64,000 bases of DNA from Paralithodes platypus (GCA_032716605.1 CM064519.1:26088984-26152983), one strand, 5' to 3'; shown: positions 20,776 through 35,016, counted from the stretch's first letter. Made by a program: numbers and translations. The notes: generated by a model from the sequence alone, not told the origin.

Positions 20776-21860
20776 CTCAGAAATAATAGAACCCTCATCC
20801 CCTGCCTCCGGTCCCTCCTGAGAGGATTCCGCCGAGGCTGGGACCCCTCATGTTGCCATGTTAAGTCAGGGATGGAAGACGGGGTCTCCGCGTCCCGGTG
20901 GACTTCAGCCACTACCTGTGTTGCCTGAGACGGAAGTGAGCTGTCCCTGCATGGCTGGGAGTATCTCCAAACTCCCCGGTCTTGGCCAGAACTCACTTGT
21001 GAGCCAGGCCCCACCCCAATGACTGAGCCCTCACTCGAGCCCTCTAGCGGGTTATCACTGCCGGGAGAACCCTCTAAATCTAAAGTGAGAATATTGGAAC
21101 TGGGAATAATATTAGGGGACAACTTGTCCGCCGGTATATCCCCCACCACAGTCTCTGACTCCACTTCCGACCTGTCAGATTGGACATGAGACATGTCGGG
21201 AGTAGAGACAGAAAGCGAGGTTCGAGGCTCCGGCGAACGCCGGGAGGACTTTCGTGCATGAGACTCTTTCTTAGAAGACTTGTGACTCCGCCTCGACTTC
21301 GATGTATCACTAGAACTGTCCTTGGTCTTGTCTGTCCTACTCTTCTTCCGCGAAGGTGAAGTCGAGTGACTATGTGTCTGCTTTCTGAGAGGAGACCGTG
21401 ACCTGGACCTAGATCTTGACTCCGAAGCTGTTGCCGGGGGAGACTGCTCTCGCGGTCTCTTAGATGTGCCGGGAGAGGGAAGAAGCCCTTTACCCAGCCC
21501 AGTCTCTGCCGACTTATTGACTTTACTTCGGGAAGGAGGATGTTTAATTGGGGGGTGCTGAACCAACAAACGGTCCCATAGAATTACGTTATCACACTGC
21601 AGTGCTTTATGAGCCACTGTAGTAGTATAATTAGTAAGAAGTTGTCTGACCTCGCGTAATGCAACCGCCGCGGCCAGATTGTCGTGCTGTAATACTTTAA
21701 TACTGAGCTGACTACAAAAGGTACAATTCTTCGTTACCCACAAACCCCTTGATCGGTCCAAGCATTTGACACAACGAATGCACAGAGTATGTGCAAAAAT
21801 AGGGATCCCGGAACATGAGGGCGTTGAGCAAAGAGCAAAAACAGGGGCTAGAGCAGCCAT
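20745..21860 (-). pseudogene. DIRS-A Gag N-terminus: Cys/His cluster and RS domain
   Basis: Gag starts at the ATG at 21860, about 70 nt after a probable splice acceptor. The N-terminus has a Cys/His cluster (CSTPSCSG, then HTLCIRCVKCLD and CTFC) seen also in DIRS-C and DIRS-D. An RS-rich domain follows (SESRSRSRSRSPLRK and further Ser/Arg/Lys stretches). The frame shifts once near 20850 in a G run, because the expected continuation into the Gag core lies one frame over. The cluster may bind zinc. Confidence 0.75.
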
Positions 21861-21932
21861 GGCAGAGACTGGGTAAAAGCTAACTCCCCCCGGGCCTCAC
21901 CTGGTCCTCTGTGGACCCGCCGGAACTCCGCC

Positions 21933-23432
21933 CTGGAAAAAAGAAAATGTCCAGGAATTAATGCTCATAAGGTTACCCCAAAATGTTCTAACACAAGTGT
22001 TAATGAACCGCCGGGCAACGAGACGTAATACACCACTATTACCTCTCGTTACCCTGTAGATTCATATGTAAAGAATTTTTGAATATCTTTACGTGTCCAA
22101 ATGATTTAAGAAAATCCTCTGACATGCTATAAAGACGAGCAGTTCTTTATAAATGACGCAGTCTCCCCTGTGATAAAAAGTTCACCGGGAACCCATAATA
22201 AGACGCCGGCCTCCTTATTATAACGCAGTTAACCAGGTTAAGCCCATCTTAATCATTAGATCTGACTCCTCTCGAAGCCTTCAAAGATCGCCGTAAGTTG
22301 AATGTCTCGATACCCAATTGTATCCCTCAATTATTTGGCTAATCCTACCGAATTGCAAATCCGTGATTCCCACCCTCCCGAGGTTCAACCGCCGGGTGAA
22401 AATTAATAGAAAAGTTAACCCCAATTGTTCCTATCCCCACTTCTTTGCAAAAGATCGCCGGGGTGGAAAGACTAATCAAACAAAACAGCCCAGTTTTTTA
22501 ACGGCTTTGCAAAACCGGGAAAAACTATAGTCAACAGGTGTCCGCATGAACCCCTAGTTGAATCGGGTAAAGCCATTCCGCCGGGAAACACACAGTAAGC
22601 CTGAACACAGGCCCCACTACAGAGACGCAGTTCTGGAGAGCCCTCAAGCCACCACTCGCCGGGGGAAACTAGCCTATTTTAACCACGCGTGATTAAAACT
22701 CGGCAACCAGCCGGATTTTTCTCGGTGCAATCGAGAAAACCCGCCGGAAAAGGCAACCCACACCCGCCAGACGCAATCTGAGAACCAGCCGGATTTTCAC
22801 GGAGCAATCGAGAAAACCCGCCGGAAACGGTAACCCACACCAACCAGATGCCATCGGAGGTACACAAATAGTGCCTGGAATAAGCCAATACACAACTTAT
22901 CCAGAACACACATGACACAGTAGTACATATTTATACAATAAATCAATAACACTTGCACATGTAAAAAAGCTACGAGAGGCTGGCTAGGCCTAAGCAGACG
23001 GACTATCGCTTAAACATGTCGTAATAAAAACAAAAAGCACTGAATTATATCACAACAGGAATAGCCGCCAACACACCTCGAAGAAATAAACCCGGGAGAG
23101 GGAAGCATTGACACGGGACCTAGAAAAAACTTCACTAAGTGAAGAAAAATACGCTAGGAATGTCAGAAAACAAACAAATAAGGCAACTTCATCAGAAAGA
23201 TAAAAAGAAGCCTAATAACGCGTAGTTAAAGCCAACTAAATAACTAGGCTAGCTAGCCGCGAAAACGTTTCACGCGTCCACCACGGGACCACGAGGGTAC
23301 GCCCGAAATAGGCGTCCCAAACACACGACCCAAATACACTGAACTGCGGGCAGCCCGCCCATGACACTCCTGCTACGCATATCCTAACCTTACTCGATAC
23401 ATACCAGAGTAAACAAATGAGAAAAAACTCAC
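21933..23432 (-). other. Probable intron in the DIRS-A 5' leader
   Basis: No gene is seen in this 1.5 kb. The element-strand sequence CTA|GTGAGT at 23432 and a pyrimidine tract ending TTTTTTCCAG at 21933 look like splice sites. Equivalent sites occur at the same places in DIRS-C and DIRS-D. The stretch is rich in CGCCGG motifs (at least eight between 21900 and 22860). Confidence 0.5.
22702..22857. repeat. 78-bp tandem duplication in DIRS-A leader
   Basis: There are two imperfect copies with a period of about 78 bp. Each has AACCAGCCGGATTTT, then CAATCGAGAAAACCCGCCGG and AACCCACACC. They lie in the probable intron. Confidence 0.7.
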
Positions 23433-23574
23433 TAGGGACGCAGCAAATGCGGAACGAGCGGAGCGTGGGGAGACACGTCAGGGCAGGTTGAGCGCAGAGC
23501 AGAGAAGGAAGAATGACGCCTGAAGTCAGCGTCTGGTCAAAGATCCACACAAGTACATCCACGAAGTTATGGAA

Positions 23575-23804
23575 AGCTTATGATTAGTTATTCTTATTTT
23601 CTTTTTATTTGTTATTTTTTTACGAAGTTTTTTCGTAGTGAGTACCCAATTTCATAATGACGAACCATGAGTGAGGTTGCGTGCGCTCATGATGAAGGCT
23701 CCTCAATTTTTTATGCTCTGCGCGGTAGATTCAAACTACGGTAAATGAGTGTTTGAAGAGGATGCCTTATGTAATAGGCATAATCGTCAATGATGGAGGG
23801 GCCA

Positions 23805-23809
<5 letters not shown>
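23575..23809 (-). repeat. DIRS-A left inverted terminal repeat
   Basis: The outer end reads ATTAGTGGCCCCTCC on the element strand, followed by ATCATTGACGATTATGCC, matching the DIRS-D terminus with a few changes. It includes a TACGAAGTTTTTTCGTA hairpin found also in DIRS-D. The partner repeat lies outside the window. Confidence 0.75.

Positions 23810-23864
<55 letters not shown>
23810..23864. repeat. TA microsatellite
   Basis: This is a TA dinucleotide tract of about 55 bp between the DIRS-A end and the next MITE. Confidence 0.9.
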
Positions 23865-26212
<2,348 letters not shown>

Positions 26213-26335
26213 TGTATATATATATATCATCATCAATTTGACGCCTCGCTTCCAGAGGAAGCGCCCCAAAAAGGATGGCCATGGCAGAAACTGCTTCCAG
26301 GCTCCCAGACATGCCCTACTGTATATATATATATA
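26213..26335. other. Short unassigned spacer with TA repeats
   Basis: TA repeats flank about 90 bp (ATCATCATCAATTTGACGCC onward) that match nothing else in the window. Confidence 0.4.
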
Positions 26336-26636
26336 CAGTAGGGTCCCGCATAAAACGTGTTCAGATAAAACGAGTCTCGATTAAAACGAGCGACCTAAAA
26401 TATTAATATTTAACTTTCGATAAGAACGAATGTGATCACATAAAACGAGTCCGCCGCCAAAGTGAGGCAAATCCAAGGAGTTTTCATATAGAGCGCCGAA
26501 ATATCGTACGGAAATTTACGCTTACAGTGAACATTGACGATATTGGGCCACCAAAATGCCGTGTTCACATAGAACGAAATCGCATAGAACGGCCTCGTTT
26601 ATCGACCAATTTCTCGTTCTATGTGAGACCCTACTG
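26336..26636. repeat. pogo-like MITE, CAGTAGGGTC ends, copy 1
   Basis: This 301-bp element has ends CAGTAGGGTCCCGC and GAGACCCTACTG flanked by TA. It is the same family as 3235-3622 and 26673-27085 and is the shortest copy. Confidence 0.85.
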
Positions 26637-26667
<31 letters not shown>

Positions 26668-26672
26668 ACATA

Positions 26673-27082
26673 CAGTAGGGTCTCACATAAAACGAGTTTA
26701 TGGTCGATAAACGAGGGCGTTTTATGCGATTTCGTTTTATGTGAACACAGCATTTTGGTGGCGCAATATCGTCAATGTTCACTGTAAGCGAAAATTTTCG
26801 TACAAAGCGAACGATATTTCGTACAAAGCTAACGATATTTCGTACAAAGCGACGATATTTCATACAAAGCGAACAATATTTCGTACAAAGCGACGATATT
26901 TCGTACGTTTTGTACGATATTTTGGCGCTCTATATGAAAACTCCTCGGATTTGCCCCACTTTGGCGGCGGACTCGTTTTATGTGATCACATTCGTTCTGA
27001 TCGAAAATTAAATATTAATATTTTAGGTCGGTCGTTTTAATCGAGACTCGTTTTATGCGAACACGTTTTATGTGGGACCCTA

Positions 27083-27085
<3 letters not shown>
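26673..27085. repeat. pogo-like MITE, CAGTAGGGTC ends, copy 2
   Basis: This 413-bp element lies opposite in orientation to its neighbour at 26336, with ends CAGTAGGGTCTCAC and GGGACCCTACTG flanked by TA. The centre has a run of TCGTACAAAGC-like units, more than in the other copies. Confidence 0.85.
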
Positions 27086-27116
<31 letters not shown>

Positions 27117-27124
27117 TGTATATA

Positions 27125-28069
27125 CAGTAAACTTCCGTTAATCCGAAGGGCAGCGGACCGGCCCTCGTTCGGATTAGTGGATTTTTCGGATTATCGGACT
27201 TTACCCCTATGAACCTGTGTATGACGAAAACATTGAGGCATTAGGCCACCCAAATGACACAATGGTGCACACACACATATCATATGTTCATGAAATCACT
27301 TCAAAAGTTTACCATTGTCATTGTAGCCTATTACCTACTTCAAAACATTCAGATTAATGGTCAAAGGAATCTGCTGATATAAACGTAAATACCATATGTC
27401 CGCATCGTCGTCTTCTTCTTCTTCCGTCTACTAGCGAGTTTGTCTTGCTCTTGAAGATCAGATCAGATGTGGTTCGGGAAGTAATGCCTTAACAACGGCA
27501 CTTCCCTGAGAGGTTCTTGTAATTTTCCTTTTGTGATTTTCCTTTTGTGACGTGCTCTGTTATATTATATTGTATTGAAAGCACCCTTGTCTTGTTGTCT
27601 TGAAAGCACCCTTGGGACGCTCCGATCACTGAACTATAAATAGTAGCGTATCGGAACGTCCAAAGGTGCGTTTTCAAGCTCAAGACTGAATGCGCTTGCA
27701 GAAAATGCGGTGCAAGCCAGTAGCGCATCGGAGCGTCCCAAGGATGCGTTCAAGAGCAAAACAAACTCTCTAGCAGACGATGTGGTGTTTATGTTTATAT
27801 CAGTAGCTTCCTTTGACCATTAATCTGAATGTTTTGAAGTAGGTAATAGGCTACAATGACAATGGTAAACTTTTAAAGTGAATTCATGAACATATGATAT
27901 GTGTGTGCTCCATTATGTGTCATTTGAGTGGACTAATGCCTCAAAAAGGGGACTTTGGGACTTCTTGAAATTCGGACCATCGGGTGAATTCGGATTTGGC
28001 CTCAAATTGAAAAATTCGGACTATTGGGAGATTCGAATCATCGGTCGTCGGATTAAAGTACTTTTACTG
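27125..28069. repeat. 945-bp foldback MITE, copy 1
   Basis: Ends are CAGTAAACTTCCGTTAATCC and a matching inverted CAGTAAAAGTACTTTAATCC, flanked by TA. The two arms (about 300 bp each) are inverted copies sharing TAGCCTATTACCTACTTC. A copy of exactly the same length lies at 36744-37688 with only about six base differences seen by eye. Confidence 0.9.
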
Positions 28070-28080
28070 TATATCCTTAA

Positions 28081-28210
28081 ATAATTGCCCATAGGGATTC
28101 CCATGTATTTCATTATGGTGATAGAATTAGTGATGATGATAGTAGTAGTGATTATGGTAATACCTCTTATGATAAAATACAGTACATGGGAAATCCCTAT
28201 GGGCAATTAT
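28081..28210. repeat. 130-bp palindromic element
   Basis: Arms of about 20-28 bp, ATAATTGCCCATAGGGATT, are inverted at both ends around a GAT/AGT-rich core. It is probably a very small MITE. The target duplication is unclear. Confidence 0.6.
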
Positions 28211-28231
28211 TTATGGATCGCTCTGTATATA

Positions 28232-28764
28232 CAGTCCATCCTCCTATAAAACGACTATATGGATGGCAGAACCCGTCGCGCTGTAGGAATTCGCGTTGTA
28301 GGAATAATACTTTATATGGAGATAATTCTATAAGGGTCTGCGTCCTGCAATTTTGCCCCTTTTTTCCGGATTTCTTGCTAAACAAGCACCTATATTACCT
28401 ACCAGATAGCATCAAACCATTAACACATATAAAAAGACATCACTTACCTTAAAACTAATTAAGAAAAATTGATCGATCCGACCCTTGCACTACATGAAAT
28501 TCGCGCTATGCGATCGCGTATACTGTACATACGGCGGCAATACGGTGGTAAATACAAGTGACCGATCGATCCTAGGAAAGACCTAGAATATATTAGTTCC
28601 TAGAATATATAAAATATATGAATATATAATATAGAAATTAGTTAGAAAATGTTTGAATCTACAATATCATGGCCACAATTAACTGAATAAATGTACTATT
28701 TATTGGGACCCCCCCTCGTGTTAAAGGAGGATCGCGTTGTAGGAATTCCTGTTATAGGAGGATA
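28232..28764. repeat. MITE with ATCCTCCTATAA ends
   Basis: About 530 bp with inverted ends containing ATCCTCCTATAA. GTAGGAATTC is found near both ends. It is AT-rich with no coding signal. The CAG start is clear on the left only. Confidence 0.6.
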
Positions 28765-28798
28765 GAATATATATATATATATACACACACACATATAT

Positions 28799-29137
28799 TA
28801 TAGGTTTGATTCCCGAAGGGAAGTAGAGAAAACCTAATATTTAGTAGGGCCCCGTAATCATTGACGACTTCGCCTATTAACATTAATAAGTCTCCATTCA
28901 ACATCCTGCGCCAGCAATTTGAATAACCCGCGCGGAAGATCATGGAGTACTCATCATAAGTGCACGCTTAATTCCCTTATGGGATCGTCATTTTGATTGG
29001 GTACCCTACAGAAAAAAACTCCATAAAAAAGAAAAGATAATTTAATATCTGTTATCATATGACTTGCCATATACATGGATTTCTCATGTTTTGCTTCCCT
29101 GATACCAGGCCCCCTAGCGGCCATCTTCGTCCTTCAC
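28799..29137 (-). repeat. DIRS-C right inverted terminal repeat
   Basis: This is an inverted copy of 36175-36478 (shared GGCCATCTTCGTCCTTC inner edge and CGCGCGGAAGATCATGG-type block). It carries an extra outer 40 bp, TATAGGTTTGATTCCCGAAG onward, that the left repeat lacks. Such an extension of the right repeat is known from DIRS1. Confidence 0.85.
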
Positions 29138-29202
29138 TGATATACCAAAAAAAAACTATGGAAATCAACGAATGGAAAGTGGGATGGTTGGGAGGGCCCG
29201 AG

Positions 29203-29308
29203 TCGTCAATGATTACGGGGCCCTACTAAATATTAGGTTTTCTCTACTTCCCTTCGGGAATCAAACCTATAATTTAATAGGGCCCCTTCATCATTGACGA
29301 CTTCGCCT
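29203..29308 (-). repeat. DIRS-C internal complementary region
   Basis: This is the inverted copy of both termini joined head to tail: 29203-29270 matches the outer right terminus (28799-28870) and 29271-29308 matches the outer left terminus (36441-36478). The junction reads CAAACCTATAATTTAATAGG. In DIRS elements this region templates closure of the DNA circle. Confidence 0.85.
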
Positions 29309-29802
29309 GAATATCAAGACTGGAGGCGGGACATTCGTAAAATATCCTAACTTTAGGGAAGAAAATCCGAATAACATTTTCTTAAGATTTTATTGTATAC
29401 AATACAAAATATAAAAAAGATATAAAAGATGTGCTAGCAGTGCGTGGCATTATGAAACTGCTTGCTCATGGTAAGGTCGTTGCAGGCGACCCTATGCATG
29501 AAAGAAAAAGTGTGACACATCTGTGTCCTACCGAGCGAGACCCTGCAGTAGGTACTTGCTCTGTTCTTAAAACTAATTGTACAGAAATCTCACTGTGCAC
29601 TTTGGTAAAAAATAGACATAGTTGCAACTACTGTATGTGATAACTCTCTTAAAATTAAACACGACTAATACTGGACTGTAGAACCCGTCCTATCACAGCT
29701 CGTGATATATCGCAATCTCCAAGGGTACGGGGGGGATATGGCCTTATTCCGCACAGGCCCCCCCCCCCCCTTTTAAAACAAACAACTAATAAAACATACT
29801 AC
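29309..29802 (-). other. DIRS-C 3' non-coding region
   Basis: No gene is seen. On the element strand a run of 13 G (29758-29770) comes shortly after the recombinase stop, like the 11-G run in DIRS-A. Two AT-rich stretches follow before the internal complementary region. Confidence 0.6.
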
Positions 29803-31178
29803 CTACTGTACCCGTTGCCGTAAAGCTACACAAGTACGCTTTGGTTTATCTAGAGCGACCGACAGGTAGCGTGTCAGGAATGTATGATTGGAAGCCCAAA
29901 GTTGGGTCTTAGCAATATCCTTAATTGAAATTTTTTGTAAAAACCTGAGACACACCGCCCACTTCCTAATGTCGTGAGACCGACCTAACACGCCGGGGTT
30001 GCTTTCCTCAATAATGTCTACTAGTAATGAAGCTAACTTCCGTTTCGTAGCACGCGTACCTGTTCGGTTCACCCATAAAGCACCTGGTTGGCGAGGTTGC
30101 GCAGCCCTCATAAACTTTGTGAGCGCTTGCACAGGACATAACATGTGATAAATGAGGCCCCTCTTGAGGGCCGGGACTGAAAATTCAGAAAAGACATGGT
30201 CTGAATGTTCATTTTTTGCAATAAATGAGGGAGACGGCGCGATCTGCACATTGTCGTGCAGCCTCCCAAACCTGAGACAGTTTGGTTCGTTGCTCATCGC
30301 CGCCAGCTCTGATACCCGGTGTCCAGTGGCAAGTGCCATGAGAAACACCACTTTCTTAAAAAGTGAGTCAAAGTCCGGCGCATGATTATACTTGCGGGAT
30401 TGTAGCAATTCCAAAGCTTTATCAAGGGACCAGGTGGGCATGAGCTGGCGAGGAGGAGGACGAAGTTTGAAACATGCCCTCATAAAACCTTTCTCCTCCG
30501 CCTGCGGTATGGAAAGGCCGGTGAGATCAAGGAAGGGGGTCCTAATGGCCGACAGATGATTCTTTAACGTTATGACCGAAAAATGTTTCTGCTCAAACAG
30601 ATAATCTAAGTACTTGAACACTAAGGCTGTCGATGCAGTCGTCTGCCTTGATTCCACAATCCAGGTCGTAAAAGTTTTCAATGTGATTGATATTGTCTCC
30701 TGGTAGACGGGGTGTACTGATTCATGAGCTTTTGAGTGACACTTGGCCCAAATTTATTTAGCCATTTGGCAGAGAAAATATCCATAAGGCAAAACTGAGA
30801 GAGGTCCGAAGGTTGCCAATCGTTTCCAAGTGGAAGGCGGAGACCGGGAGGGACACCGGGGTCCGGCACCACTGTTGCAATTGGTGGTACCATACCTGGG
30901 CCGGCCAGAGCGGCGCGATCATCGCTACTCGGCCCCGGTAATCCCTTAGTTTGTGAATGACCTTGCACATTAACACAGAGTCTGGTGGCGGAAACAGATA
31001 GATCGAGGTCCACTTGTTCCCGTCCACCAGCAATGCATCGGGTCCCCCCGCCGGGGTTACCCCGTGACGGGTCAGAAAGAGTGGCAGTCTGTCGGTCTCC
31101 GTTGACGCAAACAAGTCTACTTGTGGACGGGCCGGCTTTGCAATTATCTTGTTGAAGATCGCCTGTTTGATTGTCCAT
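29803..31178 (-). pseudogene. DIRS-C tyrosine recombinase
   Basis: The N-terminal frame (31178-30678) ends at TPSTRRQYQSH and the catalytic frame (30681-29803, 292 codons) starts one base out of phase there. In the catalytic frame Arg122 is in GHRVSEL, His236 and Arg239 form the HxxR box (SHDIRK), His266 is in SNHTF and Tyr272 is in TRYL. All catalytic residues are kept. The N-terminal part overlaps the end of RT-RNase H by about 420 bp. It would integrate circular copies without target duplication. Confidence 0.9.
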
Positions 31179-32332
31179 TCTACTAAAGTGCTCCGCCGGC
31201 GAGAGAGAGCGTCTGCCCAGACGTTCGCCATGCCGGGGAGGTATGTGGCATGCAGATGAACCCTAGCGAGTCTGCTAGGGTAAAAATTTGTTCTGAAACT
31301 TTCAACAACTCTCGTGACCTCACTGAGCCTTGCTTCTGAATGCAAAAAACTGCAGTTTGATTGTCCATTCTGAATGCTATTGATTTGTTCTTCAAAGTCG
31401 TGCCGTGAGTTTGGAGAAAGAACAGGGGAACTAAAAGCTCTTGCTTGTTGATATGTGAATGACTGTTTGTCCCCCAAATCCCACGTTTTCCTGGTCGTAT
31501 CCAGACTGTGGAGGAACCGGAACAGTTTCCTTCGAAACCTGTTGCGGTTGTCCGCACTCTGTGTAAGAGTCAGAGCGGCGGTATCCCAGATCAGCCCTAT
31601 CCACTGAATCGTCCTTGAGGGAACAAGGTGTGACTTTGCCAAGTTCACCTTGAACCCTAGGGCTTGTACATGAGCTAACACTAGGTTGACATGGTCCTGA
31701 CATAATTCTAACGAGTTTGCCACTAGCCAATCATCCAGATACCAAAACACCTGTATGCCTTGAACTAATAGGGGTAAAAGGGCTTGCCTGACAAGCTTGG
31801 TGAAAACTCTTGGTGCTAGGTTCAGCCCGAATGGCATCCTTTGACAGACGTAAGTCTCTTGCCGGATTCTCAGAGCGAGAAACTTTTGGAACCTCTTGTT
31901 TATAGGGACATGCCAATAGGCATCTTTGAGATCGATCGAACACATCCAACCTTGCGGCGGGAGTGCGAGTCTGAGTTGCTGTATCGTCAGCATCCTGAAG
32001 GGTGAATTCTCTATAAAGTTGTTCAGTTGCGAGAAATCTAGAACTGGTCGCATCTGCACACTGTCCCTTTTTGGCACTAAAAAGAGGCATGACGTGAAAA
32101 CTAGTTGGGCTGCATTGACTCGAATAAGGACTCGTTTGGCAATCATTTCTTGTAACACGGCCTCCTCCTCCTGAGACACTGGGGTATATTCCTGCGGCTG
32201 ACGCAGTCGGGGCCGCCGGAGCCATCGCCAGATAATTCCTTTGCTCACTACTTTTCTGGCCCAGGTATGCTTGGGCCAGGCTGAGCGGAATGAACGGAAC
32301 GACCCCAAGTGCAACCGGGGATCGTCCGTCAC
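30758..32332 (-). pseudogene. DIRS-C RT with deleted RNase H
   Basis: The RT half is sound: SIDLKDAYWH (132-141), MPFGLNLAP and the active site YLDD (198-201). Near 31475 the frame jumps after TTRKTWD. Against DIRS-A, about 95 residues are lost, including the RNase H start with the first catalytic Asp (DTDAS). What remains of RNase H (FRMDNQTAVFC) is in another frame at 31183-31475, and the original frame returns near 31260 with VWADALSR. The apparent open frame of 524 codons is thus partly out of register. Confidence 0.85.
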
Positions 32333-32391
32333 GGCAACTTCCCAATCCCGGGTGTTTGAGCTCGACTCCAGGATGTGGGGAGGATGAGTGG

Positions 32392-33642
32392 CTAGTTTTT
32401 TGGAGGGGGAGGTGGGTTGGCATCGGACGCTTGACTAGTTTTGGCTGGTGCAGTGTTCTGATGACCTTTATATGGGGCCTTACCCTTATACCCGTGAGGT
32501 TTACCTTGTTTGGTTTTGTACTGAGGACCTCCCTGCTGAGGGGGTGGTCTGGGGTCTCGAGATGACTGTTTAGGATGTGGTTGGTACGTCTTGTGACCGC
32601 CCCTTGATTTATGAAAGGGTTTCTTGAGGGTGTCCTTCCTAGCTTGGGAGGTAACCTGTTTCCAACCGCTGACCAAATTAAAGACTAAGCTCCAAGTTTC
32701 AGTGTTAAGAAGGGTGGCCGTAAGCACCGGGGAGAGAGTCACCCGGCGACCTATGTCCGCCGGCAACTTCTTTACCAGATGCACTCTCAAGTCTTGGTGA
32801 GCTCGTACCGCCTCCAAAATCGCGATTCTAATGTCGCCTAGGGACTGAATGGCATTTTGAAATCACAGTCTACGAGACAGCTCAATGGCTCTCCGAATTT
32901 TGGGGTCAGTGATGGCAGAGATCGTACGTGCTAGAGAGGCGGCTACTTGATGGCTCACCAAGTATTGAGAGAACATCCGGTAAGCCTTATTTCGTAACCT
33001 AAAATCTCGCTCCAAGTGAGCAGGTGGTGGTGGAGAAAAGGGGTCATCTAAGGCATGCAATGATACTTTGGGGGCCGCCAGAAAAGTTAGTAAGGCTGGT
33101 GGTACCCCGTCTGCTTTGGACACTGGTAGAGAAAAATAAGTGTGATTCTCTTGGGGAATTTGATGTGACACTTTGGATGTAATAGTAGTGGCAAATACCT
33201 GGGCCTCTATTTCCCAATCCACCCACGGGCCGACTCCCAACTGCCGCATCTGCAGGACCGGGTTCTGAGCTTGGTCCAGAGCCGGGGTTGTAGCCAACTC
33301 CGGCGTAAGAGCATTTAAGGCCTTGACATCATTGATGCCATCAGCCTTCGACCAGTCAGCAAAAAGTCGTGCAGAAGCGGTGGAAGGAACTGCCGGAGCA
33401 GCTGAATAAACAAAATATGCCGGATTAAGGGAACTAGGTACACCTTTAATTAGAACATCTAGCACCCTCCCTGTCTCGTCTTTAGCCCTAAATTTTTGGT
33501 TCTTATTGATCTCCATGGACCATTCTATGGGGATTGGAGGGTCTCCTGACACAGATGGTTGAGCTATAAGGGGGTTCTCTGGTACTACAGGTACCCAAGA
33601 GCAATCATCACCATAGAGGAGAGGCATAGGGCCTTTCCTCAC
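32392..33642 (-). pseudogene. DIRS-C Gag core
   Basis: It aligns with the DIRS-A Gag core from KGPMPLLYGDDCSW through GVGPWVDWEIEAQVF to the Pro-rich tail NPPPPPKN. A TGA at about 32863 interrupts it after SRRL, in frame with the rest; DIRS-A has Leu there. A further shift lies in a C run near 33665, upstream. The tail is Lys/Gln/Gly-rich and likely to bind nucleic acid. Confidence 0.8.
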
Positions 33643-33717
33643 CGGTAACTTGTCTAAGGGGGGGCGGTTGAACGTTAGTAATCACCCTCAGGTTGGACAT
33701 CGCTAGCGCCGCCGGTC

Positions 33718-34943
33718 CTATAGGACCTGGGGTCGTGCCACCACTGGGGTAGGGGATGACGTCGAAATTGACGGAAGATCTAATGGTCTCACCACAGGAG
33801 TACTAGCGGGAGCAGTTGAGGTAATAACTGGCTGATCTGACGAGACAGGGAGTTGGTACTGCTGTAATACCTTATGTAATAAGTCATTTACCTGGTCCGA
33901 AGTCATCCATTGTCGTGAGGGATCTTTGGATGAATTTGAACTAGCCTCAGAATAATTACTTGGAAGAGACTGAGGAGCCGGGGAGAACATAAGATCCGCC
34001 GGCTCCTCACTCTGCTCCAAGAATTCATGTGATGCTAACTCTTGAGAGTCCTCGTGATCCATAGACAAATCAGGCACCGAAGATGGCAACACGTTGGTGT
34101 TGCCATCCTCAGCCTGTTCTAGAATGACATTGAGTGATGATTCTGGATGGCGCCAGTAACCTCCTGCCGCCAAGGGATGGGGGTCCTGAGTCATCGGAGA
34201 GATAATTTGTGCCCCCGCCGGACGACCCTTAAATTGATCGGCCAGTACCCTACTATGGCCTGTTGATCTCACACCCCGGGGAACCATAGACAATTTTGGT
34301 ATTGCAAACGTTACATCAGAAGGTACATGCCTAGAATGTTCCTGACTAGTAGTGGGTGTCTGAGTGTCAGAGGAAGGTGTGGGTGGTGACAGTTGGGGGG
34401 GTCCCCCGCCGGCTGCTTGACAAGGTACACTTTTCTCTCCGGCGTTTGTGCGACCTCGAAGAGTCCGAGGTAGAGTGGTGAAAGCGTTGCCGTGGGGACG
34501 TCGACCTGGACCTCGATTTCCGCCGCACGGGCCGAGGAGGGGACCTCCGTGACGTCGCTCTCGCTACTACTATTGACAAACTCTTTGCTTATTGCTTTAG
34601 TTTTGACCTTAGATCTGACCGCTTTAGAGGGACCGGGTTTTACTAAAGGTGACTTTATAATGAGTTCTTCCCATAGGACCTCATCATCACACTGGAGGGC
34701 CTTATGGGCTATGTCCTTAGCGTACGTATTGAATGTCGCTTTAACTTCATGCAGAGCCGCCAAACATGAAAGGTCTGTCTTAGCTAACAAGGCGGACTTT
34801 AATTCTGAACAGACGGCGCACTTTTTTGACAACCACACGCCGCGTGAGTGGTCGAGGCACTTGACACATTTAGTGCAAAAAGTATGAGCAAACACTGGTA
34901 AGAGGGAACAAGTGGGTGTAGCGCAAAGATCAAATCTAGGCAT
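33718..34943 (-). pseudogene. DIRS-C Gag N-terminus with Cys/His and RS regions
   Basis: The start is taken at the ATG at 34943 (MPRFDLCATPTC), aligned with the Gag starts of the other two elements and about 73 nt after the probable acceptor. The Cys/His cluster (HTFCTKCVKCLD and CAVC) is followed by an RS-like stretch (RKSRSRSTSPRQR) in a shifted frame at 34367-34579. A second shift leads to 34293-33718, which ends in QWMTSDQVNDLLHKVL and a Ser/Thr/Pro linker. Confidence 0.75.
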
Positions 34944-35016
34944 AGTGCCGTTCAAAGAGAGGGTCCCCTCCTCCGCCGGGATCCGATGGCCAACTCCGAA
35001 GAAGTAGCCTGGGGGC

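Larger units (their letters stand above)
17589..23809 (-). mobile_element. DIRS-A retrotransposon, 5' part
   Basis: From high to low coordinates it holds the left inverted terminal repeat, a long leader with a probable intron, gag in two frames and RT-RNase H up to the CR1-B insertion. The recombinase is at 95-1304. Gene order and protein similarity match DIRS-C. Without the insertion the element would be about 7.6 kb plus whatever lies left of base 1. Confidence 0.85.

Noticed and set aside
26527..27040. Several open frames of 60-99 codons in the CAGTAGGGTC MITEs
   Set aside because: They arise from tandem TCGTACAAAGC-like units and inverted arms; the same peptides recur in both orientations.
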